From Streptomyces sp. YIM 121038 (GTDB taxonomy: Bacteria; Actinomycetota; Actinomycetes; Streptomycetales; Streptomycetaceae): a stretch of 64,000 nt of DNA. Location of the stretch: positions 7,562,001 to 7,626,000 of the forward strand of contig NZ_CP030771.1 of NCBI RefSeq assembly GCF_006088715.1. The letters are read 5' to 3'. The notes under the pieces are model-generated. The model was not told the origin of the DNA. It ran no database searches and saw only the letters and a program-made list of their open reading frames with translations. Shown here piece by piece: positions 42,930 to 50,556 of the stretch. The position numbers were made by a program, and so were the translations under genes. How positions within the stretch are numbered: position 1 is the first letter of the stretch; every line of letters starts with the position of its first letter.

Positions 42930-43763
42930 TCAGGCGACGTGGAAGTCCGCCGGGTCGGGGCCGAGCCGCCGGTCCTCGTTCAGGGCGCTGATCGCCGCCA
43001 TGTCCTCCGGGTCGAGCTCGAAGTCGAACACCGCGATGTTCTCGGCGATGCGGGACGGGGTCACCGACTTGGGGATGACCACGTTGCCCAGCTGGAGGTG
43101 CCAGCGCAGGACGACCTGGGCCGGGGTGCGGCCGTGCTTCTGGGCGATCGCGACGATCGCCGGGACCTCCAGGAGGCCCTTGCCCTGGCCGAGCGGCGAC
43201 CAGGCCTCGGTGGCGATGCCCTGCTCCGCGTGGTACTCGCGGGCGGCGCGCTGCTGGAGGTGCGGGTGCAGCTCGATCTGGTTCACGGCCGGGATCACCG
43301 ACGTGGCGTCGATGAGGCGCTCCAGGTGCTCCGGCAGGAAGTTGGAGACGCCGATCGACTTGGCGCGGCCCTCCGCGTGGATCTTCTCGAAGGCCTTGTA
43401 CGTGTCGATGTACGTGTCCTTGTCCGGCATCGGCCAGTGGATCAGATACAGGTCCACGTAGTCGAGGCCGAGCTTGTCCAGGGACGCGTCGAACGCGCGG
43501 AGCGTCGCGTCGTGGCCCTGCGCGCTGTTCCAGAGCTTCGTCGTGACGAAGAGCTCCTCGCGGGCGACGCCCGAGGCCGCGATGGCCTTGCCGGTGCCCG
43601 TCTCGTTCTCGTAGACGGCCGCCGTGTCGATGCTGCGGTACCCGGATTCCAGGGCCGTCGCGACCGCCCGCTCCGCCTCGTCGTCCGGCACCTGCCAGAC
43701 GCCGAAGCCCAGTTGGGGCATCTCGATGCCGTTGTTCAGGATGATCGGGGGGACCTTGCTCAC
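42930..43763 (-). CDS. Aldo/keto reductase
   Basis: 277 residues of the aldo/keto reductase superfamily, NADPH-dependent carbonyl reduction in the cytoplasm. Signature blocks: GFGVWQVPDDEAERAVATALESGYRSIDTAAVYENETGTGKAI (catalytic Asp and Tyr), Lys in VTTKLWN, His in LYLIHWPMP, and the C-terminal NADPH-binding VIPKSVTPSRIAENIAVFDFEL. It is closest to the bacterial 2,5-diketo-gluconate reductase-like group (AKR5). GTG at 43763 begins the conserved region; its SD (GAGAG) is modest. A TTGACC box lies about 45 bp upstream. It is convergent with the conflict operon and divergent from pqqA. Confidence 0.92.
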   Translation of the reverse strand: MSKVPPIILNNGIEMPQLGFGVWQVPDDEAERAVATALESGYRSIDTAAVYENETGTGKAIAASGVAREELFVTTKLWNSAQGHDATLRAFDASLDKLGLDYVDLYLIHWPMPDKDTYIDTYKAFEKIHAEGRAKSIGVSNFLPEHLERLIDATSVIPAVNQIELHPHLQQRAAREYHAEQGIATEAWSPLGQGKGLLEVPAIVAIAQKHGRTPAQVVLRWHLQLGNVVIPKSVTPSRIAENIAVFDFELDPEDMAAISALNEDRRLGPDPADFHVA

Positions 43764-44069
43764 GAGCTCTCGATCCTTATGCGTCGTCGGGTGGTACGTC
43801 CATGGTCAACGATCAGGAGCCGTGCCGCATTCCTGGCGGGGGATCCGGGACGCACAGCGGCAGGTACGGGTCGTGGCGGCCTTTGGAGAATGGCCGGATA
43901 TAGCTCCGACCTCATCGGTCCGAACCATTGACCGCGTCCCGTCATGCCGCGACTCTGTTGCACGTCACTGAACGCAGGCCATCCATGTGAACACCCTACG
44001 CACACCGGTGATGGTGTATCCCAGTGGCTCCTGAATCCCCCACTTCTTCAGGAAAGGCAGGACACGCCC
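43764..44069. other. 306-bp intergenic region between aldo/keto reductase and pqqA
   Basis: No gene is seen. It must hold divergent promoters. On the reverse strand TTGACC (43804-43809 complement) precedes the reductase start. On the forward strand TTGACC at 43928 with GACTCT 17 bp later is a weak promoter candidate for pqqA. Short inverted repeats ACACC-N6-GGTGT and CCTGAA-N11-TTCAGG sit 20-70 bp before pqqA and could form leader hairpins. Confidence 0.4.
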
Positions 44070-44201
44070 ATGAACAGCCACGACACGCAGACGTCGGAGC
44101 TTCCCCCGGGCCCGGCCGACCGCACGGCCTGGCAGACTCCCGAGTACACGGTCGTCGAGACCTCGCTCGAGGTCACCGCGTACCGCCTCGCCGACCGGTA
44201 A
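44070..44201 (+). CDS. pqqA: PQQ precursor peptide PqqA
   Basis: 43 residues. The substrate motif Glu-Val-Thr-Ala-Tyr (Glu34 to Tyr38) near the C-terminus is the Glu/Tyr pair that PqqE crosslinks and that becomes pyrroloquinoline quinone. The peptide is longer than most PqqA (about 22-39 residues) because of a Ser/Pro-rich leader before WQTPEYTVVETSL. An AGGAAAGGCAGG ribosome site precedes the ATG. pqqB starts 9 nt after the stop, and pqqCDE follow in order. No pqqF-type peptidase gene is nearby, so the peptide must be trimmed by an enzyme encoded elsewhere. Confidence 0.93.
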   Translation: MNSHDTQTSELPPGPADRTAWQTPEYTVVETSLEVTAYRLADR

Positions 44202-44210
44202 GCACGGACC

Positions 44211-45125
44211 GTGCTGCTCCAGGTGCTCGGCACCGCGGCGGGCGGCGGGCTGCCCCAGTGGAACTGCGCGTGCCCCGGCTGTTCCGGGGCACGCGCCCAC
44301 CCCGAGCGCCGCCGCCGCCACGCGTCGCTCGCCGTCCGCGCCAGCCCGGGCCGCTGGTACCTCGTCAACGCCACCCCCGACATCGGCGAGCAGATCGAGG
44401 GGTGCCCCGATCTGCTGCCCGACCCCGCGGCCGACGTCCGCCGCTCCCCGCTCGCCGGAGTCCTGCTCACCGACGCGGAGCTCGACCACACCCTCGGCAT
44501 CGCCCGGCTGCGGGAGGCCCGCGATGGCGTGGCCGTGTGCGCCACCGCGCCGGTGCGGTACGCCGTCCGCGAGCGGCTCGGCCTCGACGCCGTGCTCGGC
44601 CCCTACACCACCGTCCGCTGGCGCGAGCTGACCGCCGCGGCCGTGCCCCTGGAGGAGGGGGCCGAGGTCGCCGTGAGCGCGGTGCCCGTTTCGGCCAAGC
44701 GCCCGCGCTACGCGGCCGGCGCCACCGGGCCCGGGGCCGAGGGGGACGCCTGGTCCGTCGCCCTGCTCCTGCGGGACACCGGGACCGGCGCCACCGCCCT
44801 GTACGCACCGGCCGTCGCCGCCTGGACCGACGCCTTCGAGGAGGCCGCCCGCGCGGCGGACCTCGTCCTCGTCGACGGCACCTTCTGGGACGACGAGGAG
44901 CCGCTGCGGGCCGGGTTCTCCCGCACCACCGCCACCGGGATGGGCCATCTGCCGATCACCGGTCCGGGTGGCACCGCGCACCGGCTCGCACGCCTGCCGG
45001 GCCGCTGTCTGTACACGCATCTGAACAATACGAACCCCCTCGGGGACCCCGGCGCCGAGCAGCACAAGCAGCTCGCGGAGCGGGGACTCGACGTCGCGGC
45101 GGAGCGGATGGTGATCGAGCTGTGA
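44211..45125 (+). CDS. pqqB: PQQ biosynthesis protein PqqB
   Basis: 304 residues of the PqqB metallo-beta-lactamase-like family, proposed to hydroxylate the tyrosine of the crosslinked intermediate. The start VLGTAAGGGLPQWNCACPGC carries the Cys-x-Cys-x-x-Cys zinc site typical of PqqB. ASPGRWYLVNATPDIGEQI, LLTDAELDHTLGIARLRE (the degenerate metal motif), GTFWDDEEP and GHLPITG are all family landmarks. GTG at 44211 gives the conserved N-terminus. It overlaps pqqC by GTGA. Confidence 0.93.
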   Translation: MLLQVLGTAAGGGLPQWNCACPGCSGARAHPERRRRHASLAVRASPGRWYLVNATPDIGEQIEGCPDLLPDPAADVRRSPLAGVLLTDAELDHTLGIARLREARDGVAVCATAPVRYAVRERLGLDAVLGPYTTVRWRELTAAAVPLEEGAEVAVSAVPVSAKRPRYAAGATGPGAEGDAWSVALLLRDTGTGATALYAPAVAAWTDAFEEAARAADLVLVDGTFWDDEEPLRAGFSRTTATGMGHLPITGPGGTAHRLARLPGRCLYTHLNNTNPLGDPGAEQHKQLAERGLDVAAERMVIEL

Positions 45126-45940
45126 GGACGGCCACCCAGGACGACACGAGGCCGGACGGCACGAGGCCGGACGGCACGAGGATGGATGGAACGAGGCCGG
45201 ACGGCGCGGTGCCCGACGGCACGCGGCCCGGTGAGCGGGAGCCGTGGACGCCCGACGAGCTCACCGAGCGGCTGCGGTCCGTCTCCGCCGAGCGCTACCA
45301 CGACCACCACCCCTTCAACGTCCGGATGCACGACGGCGACCTCAGCCCCGGCGAGCTGCGCCGCTGGATCGCCAACCGCTTCCACTACCAGCGCCACATC
45401 CCCGTCAAGGACGCCCTGATCCTGGCCAAGTTCGACGACCCGGCCGTGCGCCGCGGCTGGCTGCGCCGGATCCGGGACCACGACGGCGAGCGCCCCGGCG
45501 ACGGCGGCATCGAGCGCTGGCTGCGGCTCGGCGAGGCGGCGGGCCTCGGGCGCGACGAGCTTCAGGACGCGTCGCGGGTCCTGCCGGGGGTGCGGCTCGC
45601 CGTCGAGGGATACGTCAACTTCTGCCGTCTGCGGCCCGCCCTCGACGCCGTGGCCGCCTCGCTCACCGAGCTGTCCGCGCCGGACCTGATGCGCACCCGG
45701 ATCGCCGCGTTCGAGAAGCACTACCCGTGGATCGACGCCGACGGGCTCGCCTACTTCCGCGGCCGGGTGGAACAGGGCGGCCGCGACGGACAGGAAGCGC
45801 TCGGCCTGGTCCGCGCGTGGGCACGCACCCGGGAACAGCAGGAGCGGGCCGTGGCCGCGCTCGCCTTCAAGTGCGACGTGCTGTGGTCGCTGCTCGACGC
45901 CGTCGACCGCGGCCCCGCCGGGGCCCCCGCGAAGGAGTGA
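45122..45940 (+). CDS. pqqC: PQQ synthase PqqC
   Basis: 272 residues. PqqC catalyses the final eight-electron oxidation and ring closure to PQQ without a metal. The helical core starts SAERYHDHHPFNVRMHDGDLSPGELRRWIANRFHYQRHIPVKDALILAK, with active-site His and Tyr/Lys residues, and continues VEGYVNFCR and FEKHYPWIDADGLAYFRGR. Before it sits an atypical leader of about 40 residues built from six five-residue units (DGTRP type) coded by 15-bp repeats. The GTG at 45122 overlaps the pqqB stop; an internal ATG at 45182 would give a shorter product. Confidence 0.92.
   Translation: MRTATQDDTRPDGTRPDGTRMDGTRPDGAVPDGTRPGEREPWTPDELTERLRSVSAERYHDHHPFNVRMHDGDLSPGELRRWIANRFHYQRHIPVKDALILAKFDDPAVRRGWLRRIRDHDGERPGDGGIERWLRLGEAAGLGRDELQDASRVLPGVRLAVEGYVNFCRLRPALDAVAASLTELSAPDLMRTRIAAFEKHYPWIDADGLAYFRGRVEQGGRDGQEALGLVRAWARTREQQERAVAALAFKCDVLWSLLDAVDRGPAGAPAKE
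45140..45229. repeat. Six 15-bp tandem repeats at the 5' end of pqqC
   Basis: Six in-frame 15-bp units based on GACGGCACGAGGCCG follow one another from the eighth codon on and encode D-G-T-R-P with variations. One unit contains an in-frame ATG (45182). Confidence 0.93.
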
Positions 45941-45946
45941 GCCGCC

Positions 45947-46219
45947 GTGACCGATCTCGTACGACTCGACTGGCGGCCCGTGCTCGCCCGCTCGGTGCTG
46001 CTCCGCCACGACCGGGTGCGCGGCGTCGACCTGCTCGTCCTGCCCGAGCGGGTGGTGGTCCTGCGCGGGGCCGCCGGGAGCATCGTGGCGCTGTGCGACG
46101 GGGAGCGCGACGTGGAGGCGATCGTCGCGGAGCTGGCGCGGCGCCACCCGGCGGCGCCGGTCGCCGCCGAAGTGCCGGTCTTCCTCGAACAGTTGCGGGA
46201 CGAGGGGTGGCTGCGGTGA
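45947..46219 (+). CDS. pqqD: PQQ biosynthesis chaperone PqqD
   Basis: 90 residues with the RiPP recognition element fold: RPVLARSVLLRHDRVRGVDLLVLPERVVVLRGAAGSIVALCDGERDVEAIVAELARR, the family start and middle. PqqD binds PqqA and delivers it to the radical SAM enzyme PqqE. GTG at 45947 is 6 nt past the pqqC stop, with GGAG upstream. Its stop overlaps the pqqE start (GTGA), consistent with coordinated synthesis of the two partners. Confidence 0.92.
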   Translation: MTDLVRLDWRPVLARSVLLRHDRVRGVDLLVLPERVVVLRGAAGSIVALCDGERDVEAIVAELARRHPAAPVAAEVPVFLEQLRDEGWLR

Positions 46220-47403
46220 CGGCCGCCGCACCACAGTCCGCCCCGGCGCCACAGCCCGCCCCCGGGCCGCCCTCCGCGCCCGAGCCGCGCCCGGACTCCG
46301 TACCGCCTTCGCCCCCGCCCCCGGAGCCCCCCTGGGCCCTGCTCGCCGAGCTCACGCACGGCTGTCCGCTGCGCTGCTCCTACTGCTCCAACCCGACCAA
46401 ACTGGTTGGTCGGTCAGCGGAGCTGTCCGGTGCCGAGTGGGCCGACGTCTTCCGTCAGGCCGCTGACCTGGGCGTCGTCCAGACCCATCTGTCCGGCGGC
46501 GAGCCGCTGTTGCGCCGCGATCTGCCGGGCATCGTGGCCGCCGCCGACGGCGCGGGGATCCACACCCAGCTCGTCACGAGCGGCGTCGGTCTGCACGAGG
46601 CCCGGCTCGCCGCCCTCGTGGCCGCGGGCCTGCGCAGCGTGCAGCTGTCCGTGCAGCACACCGACCCGCGCGCCGCCCAGCGCATCGCCGGGGCCCGGGC
46701 GTCCGCCGCCAAGGAGCGGGCGGCCCGCGTCGTCCGCGACGCCGGACTGCCGCTCGGCCTGAACGTGGTCCTGCACCGCGCCAACCTGGACGCGCTCGAC
46801 GCCCTCGTCGAACTCGGCCTGGCCTGGGGCGCGGAGCGCGTCGAGCTCGCCAACACCCAGTTCTACGGCTGGGCCCTGCGCAACCGCGACGCGCTCCTGC
46901 CCCACCCCGAGCAGGTGGCCCGCGCCCGCCGCACCGTCGAGCGGTGGCGGGCCGACCTCGCCGGGCGCATGGAACTGGTGTGGGTGGCCCCCGACTACGT
47001 CGACGCGACCGCCAAGCCCTGCATGGGCGGCTGGGGCGCGGTGTCCCTGACCGTCGCGCCCGACGGCACGGTCCTGCCCTGCCCGGCCGCCGCCGAGCTG
47101 CTCGGCGCGGCCGCCCCCAGCGTGCGGGAGCGGCGGCTCGACTGGATCTGGCGGTCCTCGCCCGCCTTCACGCGTTACCGGGGCGAGGCCTGGATGCCCG
47201 AGCCCTGCCGCTCCTGCGAGCTGCGGACCGTCGACTTCGGCGGCTGCCGCTGCCAGGCGTACGCCCTGACGGGAGACGCCGCCCGCACGGACCCCGCCTG
47301 CCGGCGCTCGCCCGACCACGGAATCGTGCGGGCCCTCGTCGACGCCGCGCGCGGGCCCGCGCGGGCCGCGGGCGGCTACGCCTACCGCGAAGGAGGATCA
47401 TGA
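46216..47403 (+). CDS. pqqE: PqqA peptide cyclase PqqE (radical SAM)
   Basis: 395 residues. The radical SAM cluster motif CPLRCSYC is at Cys50, Cys54 and Cys57, preceded by ELTHGC. LSGGEPLLRRDLPGIV and NVVLHRANLD follow the family. The SPASM region near the end supplies auxiliary cluster cysteines (TAKPCMGGWG, VLPCPAAAE, PCRSCELRTVDFGGCRC). It forms the C-C bond between Glu and Tyr of PqqA. The first 38 residues are an unusual Pro/Ala-rich extension. It ends by overlapping the next gene, a secreted sugar hydrolase, as ATGA. Confidence 0.93.
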   Translation: MTAAAPQSAPAPQPAPGPPSAPEPRPDSVPPSPPPPEPPWALLAELTHGCPLRCSYCSNPTKLVGRSAELSGAEWADVFRQAADLGVVQTHLSGGEPLLRRDLPGIVAAADGAGIHTQLVTSGVGLHEARLAALVAAGLRSVQLSVQHTDPRAAQRIAGARASAAKERAARVVRDAGLPLGLNVVLHRANLDALDALVELGLAWGAERVELANTQFYGWALRNRDALLPHPEQVARARRTVERWRADLAGRMELVWVAPDYVDATAKPCMGGWGAVSLTVAPDGTVLPCPAAAELLGAAAPSVRERRLDWIWRSSPAFTRYRGEAWMPEPCRSCELRTVDFGGCRCQAYALTGDAARTDPACRRSPDHGIVRALVDAARGPARAAGGYAYREGGS

Positions 47404-48566
47404 AACGTTCCGCCCTGTCCGTGGCGGCGTGCGCCCTCGCCCTGGCGGGCCTGGTGGGGACCGCCCCCGCGGCCCCGGCCGCCGCCCCCCGGACGCGTGC
47501 CGCCGATGACTGGTCCGTGGCCCTCGTCGAGTCCACCACGGCCCGCCACACGCCGACGTCCATCGGCGGCTGGTCGTACCCCGTCGGGCTCTACCTCTAC
47601 GGCCAGTACCGCACGTACCTGCGCACCGGCGACGCGCGCTATCTGACGTACGTGAAGGCGTACGTCGACCGGTTCGTCGACCAGGACGGGAACACCGCGC
47701 AGAAGTTCAGCAGCCTCGACAGCATGCAGGCGGGGCGGCTCCTGGTGATCCTGCACCACGAGACGGGCGAGGACCGCTACCGGATCGCCGCGCGCAGGAT
47801 CCGGGAGCGTCTGACGTCCTATCCGCGCACGTCCGACGGCGGCTTCTGGCACGCCGACACCGCGAGCCGCGCCCACCAGCTCTGGTCGGACGGCGTCTAC
47901 ATGGTGACTCCGTTCCTCGTCGAGTACGGCGCGGAGTTCGACGACGAGGCGTACACCGACCGCGAGGCCGTCGAGCAGCTGAACACCTACGCCCGCCACC
48001 TCCAGGCGGACAACGGCCTGTTCCAGCACGCCTTCGACGAGTCGCGCACCGCCGCCTGGGCCGACAAGGAGACGGGGCGCGCCCCCGAGCAGTGGTGCCG
48101 GGCCGTCGGCTGGTACGCGATGGCCGCCGTCGACGTCCTCGACGCCACGCCCGAGGACGGGCCGGGCCGCGAGGAGCTCCTGCGCACCGTGCGGAAGCTC
48201 GCGGCGGGCATCGCGCGCGCCCAGGACCCGGCCACCGGCCGCTGGTTCCAGGTCGTCGACAAGGGCGGCCGGGAAGGGAACTGGACCGAGACGTCCTGCT
48301 CCAGCATGTTCACCTACGCCCTCTCGCGCGCCGCGGAGAAGGGCTACGTCTCCGCGTCGTACCGCGAGGCCGCCCGGCGCGGCTACCGGGGCGTCCTGGC
48401 GAAGATCTCGCGCGGCGCCGACGGTCTGACCCGTCTGACCGACATCTCCATCGGCACGAACGTCGGCGACTACGCCTTCTACGTCGCCCGGCCCCGCCAG
48501 ACCAACGACTTCCACGGGCTCGGCGCCTTCCTGCTGATGAACGAGCAACTGCGGAAGCAGGGGTGA
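47400..48566 (+). CDS. Secreted GH105/GH88-type unsaturated glycosyl hydrolase
   Basis: 388 residues. A Sec signal peptide (SALSVAACALALAGLVGTAPAAPA) leads to an alpha/alpha-barrel domain of the GH105/YteR family. Landmarks are IGGWSYPVGLYLYGQY, HADTASRAHQLWSDGVYMVTPFL (catalytic Asp near 163), WADKETGRAPEQWCRAVGWYAMAAVDVLD and WTETSCSSMFTYALSR. These enzymes hydrate unsaturated galacturonyl or glucuronyl residues left by polysaccharide lyases. ATG at 47400 overlaps the pqqE stop and has a GGAGG SD, making it part of the pqq operon. A lyase gene follows 7 nt later. Confidence 0.88.
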   Translation: MKRSALSVAACALALAGLVGTAPAAPAAAPRTRAADDWSVALVESTTARHTPTSIGGWSYPVGLYLYGQYRTYLRTGDARYLTYVKAYVDRFVDQDGNTAQKFSSLDSMQAGRLLVILHHETGEDRYRIAARRIRERLTSYPRTSDGGFWHADTASRAHQLWSDGVYMVTPFLVEYGAEFDDEAYTDREAVEQLNTYARHLQADNGLFQHAFDESRTAAWADKETGRAPEQWCRAVGWYAMAAVDVLDATPEDGPGREELLRTVRKLAAGIARAQDPATGRWFQVVDKGGREGNWTETSCSSMFTYALSRAAEKGYVSASYREAARRGYRGVLAKISRGADGLTRLTDISIGTNVGDYAFYVARPRQTNDFHGLGAFLLMNEQLRKQG

Positions 48567-48573
48567 GCCGGGC

Positions 48574-49368
48574 ATGACCCCGTCACGAAGGGCCTTACTG
48601 GGCGCGGCACTCGGCGCCGGCGCGGGCGCCGCCGCCACGGCCGCCGGAGCGCCGCCCGCCGGGGCGGCGGGCGCCGCCGCATGGCAGCTGCGCTGGGCGC
48701 CGTCCGCCCGCGAGGTCGGGACCCGCGCCTTCGAGACCCTGGAGGACGACCGCGCCGACTCGCACCCCGAGGCCGCGCCGCACATCTCCGCCGAGGGCGA
48801 CACCTTCCGCTTCGCCATCCACACCGTCGACCGCGACACCAGCACCGACCGCCAGCGCCAGGAGGTCACCGGCTGCCGCACCGGCGACACGTATCTGAAG
48901 TGGCGGCGGGGCGAGACCTGGCGGGTCACCTACCGCATGTTCCTGCCGAGTTCGCTGCGGGCGACCACGACGTTCACGCACATCATGCAGATGAAGCAGC
49001 CCGGCACGGGCAGCGCGCCGCTCGTCGTGCAGTCGCTGCGCCGCTCCGGCGGCGACCAGACCGTCGAGCTGAAGGTCTTCGGGCAGGACGTCCTCGTCGG
49101 CCGCACGGATCTGGAACCGCTGCACGACCGGTGGACCGACGTCGACTTCCGGATCACGATCGGCGACGGTTCGGCGGGCTCCGTGCGCTGGATCCTCACG
49201 AGCGGCGGTACGACGGTCATCGACCGGGAGGCGTCCGGCGTGGACACCTTCCTCGCCGACCGGGTGCGGCCCAAGTGGGGCATCTACCGCTCCCTCGGCG
49301 ACACCTCCGGCGCGATCCGGGACACCTATCTGCTCCTGTCCGACCTGCGCGCCTACCAGCTCGTCTGA
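48574..49368 (+). CDS. Secreted polysaccharide lyase (heparin-lyase-I-like family)
   Basis: 264 residues. A twin-arginine-type signal (PSRRALLGAALGAGAGAAATAAG) precedes a jelly-roll domain. RAFETLEDDRADSHPE, WRVTYRMFLPSSLRATTTFTHIMQMKQPG, HDRWTDVDFRITIGDGSAG and RPKWGIYRS resemble the heparin lyase I-like polysaccharide lyase family (PF14099). The product would leave unsaturated uronic acid ends, the substrate for the preceding GH105 enzyme. It is placed 7 nt after that gene and 48 nt before the PQQ-dependent dehydrogenase gene. Exact polysaccharide not predictable. Confidence 0.78.
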   Translation: MTPSRRALLGAALGAGAGAAATAAGAPPAGAAGAAAWQLRWAPSAREVGTRAFETLEDDRADSHPEAAPHISAEGDTFRFAIHTVDRDTSTDRQRQEVTGCRTGDTYLKWRRGETWRVTYRMFLPSSLRATTTFTHIMQMKQPGTGSAPLVVQSLRRSGGDQTVELKVFGQDVLVGRTDLEPLHDRWTDVDFRITIGDGSAGSVRWILTSGGTTVIDREASGVDTFLADRVRPKWGIYRSLGDTSGAIRDTYLLLSDLRAYQLV

Positions 49369-49416
49369 CGCGTCGCACCCGGCATCTCCCACCCCCCCGG
49401 CCCACAGGAGGCACCC

Positions 49417-50517
49417 ATGCACGGCACTAGCAGGCCGACCGCCCGGAGCGTGGCCCTGGCGGCCACCGCCGTCCTCACCGCGGGACTCGTGACCCACGCC
49501 CCCTCGGCGGTGGCCGCGCCGCCCGCCCCGGCCGGTGCGCCCACCGGCGTCAAGACCGTCTCCAGCGGCTGGACCATACCGTGGGGCACCTCCTGGCTCC
49601 CCGACGGCAAGTCCGCGCTCGTCACCGAGCGGGACGACTTCCGCGTCTGGTCGGTGTCGGCCGACGGCGCCACGAAGAAGCAGCTCGGCACGGTGCCGGA
49701 GGCGCAGACCACCGGCGGCGAGGGCGGCCTCATGGGCGTCGCCGTCGACCCGCAGTGGGCGTCCAACCACTACGTGTACGTCATGCACACCGCGGCCGAG
49801 GGCAACCGCATCGCCCGCATGACCTACGACGGCTCCTCGCTCGGCGGCTACACGGTCCTGGTCAAGGGCATCAAGAAGGCCAAGTACCACAACGGCGGCC
49901 GCCTCGCCTTCGGCCCCGACGGCTTCCTGTACGCCACCACGGGCGACGCCCAGGACCGCAACCTCGCCCAGGACAAGAACTCCCTCAACGGCAAGATCCT
50001 GCGCCTGACCCGGGACGGCGAGCCCGCCCCCGGCAACCCCTTCGGCACGCTCGTCCACAGCCTGGGCCACCGCAATCCGCAGGGCATCGCCTTCGACCCG
50101 CAGGGCCGCCTGTGGGAGGCCGAGCTCGGCGACGCCACCAGGGACGAGCTGAACCTCATCAAGCCCGGCAAGAACTACGGCTGGCCCACCTGCGAGGGCA
50201 CCTGCAACGTGTCCGGGATGACCAACCCCAAGCAGACCTGGGGCGTTGCCGAGGCCTCGCCGAGCGGCGTCGCCGTCGTGGACGGCGCGGTCTACATGGC
50301 GGCGCTCAAGGGCGAGCGCCTGTGGCGCATCCCCATCAACGCCGACAACGAGAACGTCGGCTCCGCCAAGGCGTTCTACGTCGGCCAGTACGGCCGCCTG
50401 CGGGCGGTGACGACCGTGCCCGGCGCGAAGGCGCTGTGGCTGTCCACGACCAACGCCGACAACAACGGCGGCGAGCCGGACGGCGCGGACAAGATCCTGC
50501 GCGTCTCGATCGGCTAG
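49417..50517 (+). CDS. Secreted PQQ-dependent sugar dehydrogenase (GSDH type)
   Basis: 366 residues. A Sec signal peptide (SVALAATAVLTAGLVTHAPSAVAA) is followed by a six-bladed propeller of the soluble glucose/sorbosone dehydrogenase family. Motifs are WTIPWGTSWLPDGKSALVTER, GEGGLMGVAVDP, HNGGRLAFGPDGFLYATTGDAQ (catalytic His), GHRNPQGIAFDPQGRLWEAELG, YGWPTCEG and YGRLRAV. It oxidises aldose sugars with PQQ and calcium outside the cytoplasm. An AGGAGG SD lies upstream. Its place behind pqqABCDE and two polysaccharide-degrading enzymes suggests it oxidises the sugars they release. Confidence 0.9.
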   Translation: MHGTSRPTARSVALAATAVLTAGLVTHAPSAVAAPPAPAGAPTGVKTVSSGWTIPWGTSWLPDGKSALVTERDDFRVWSVSADGATKKQLGTVPEAQTTGGEGGLMGVAVDPQWASNHYVYVMHTAAEGNRIARMTYDGSSLGGYTVLVKGIKKAKYHNGGRLAFGPDGFLYATTGDAQDRNLAQDKNSLNGKILRLTRDGEPAPGNPFGTLVHSLGHRNPQGIAFDPQGRLWEAELGDATRDELNLIKPGKNYGWPTCEGTCNVSGMTNPKQTWGVAEASPSGVAVVDGAVYMAALKGERLWRIPINADNENVGSAKAFYVGQYGRLRAVTTVPGAKALWLSTTNADNNGGEPDGADKILRVSIG

Positions 50518-50556
50518 CCCGCGAGCACCGGCGGGCCGTCAGGAGCACACCGGCCG

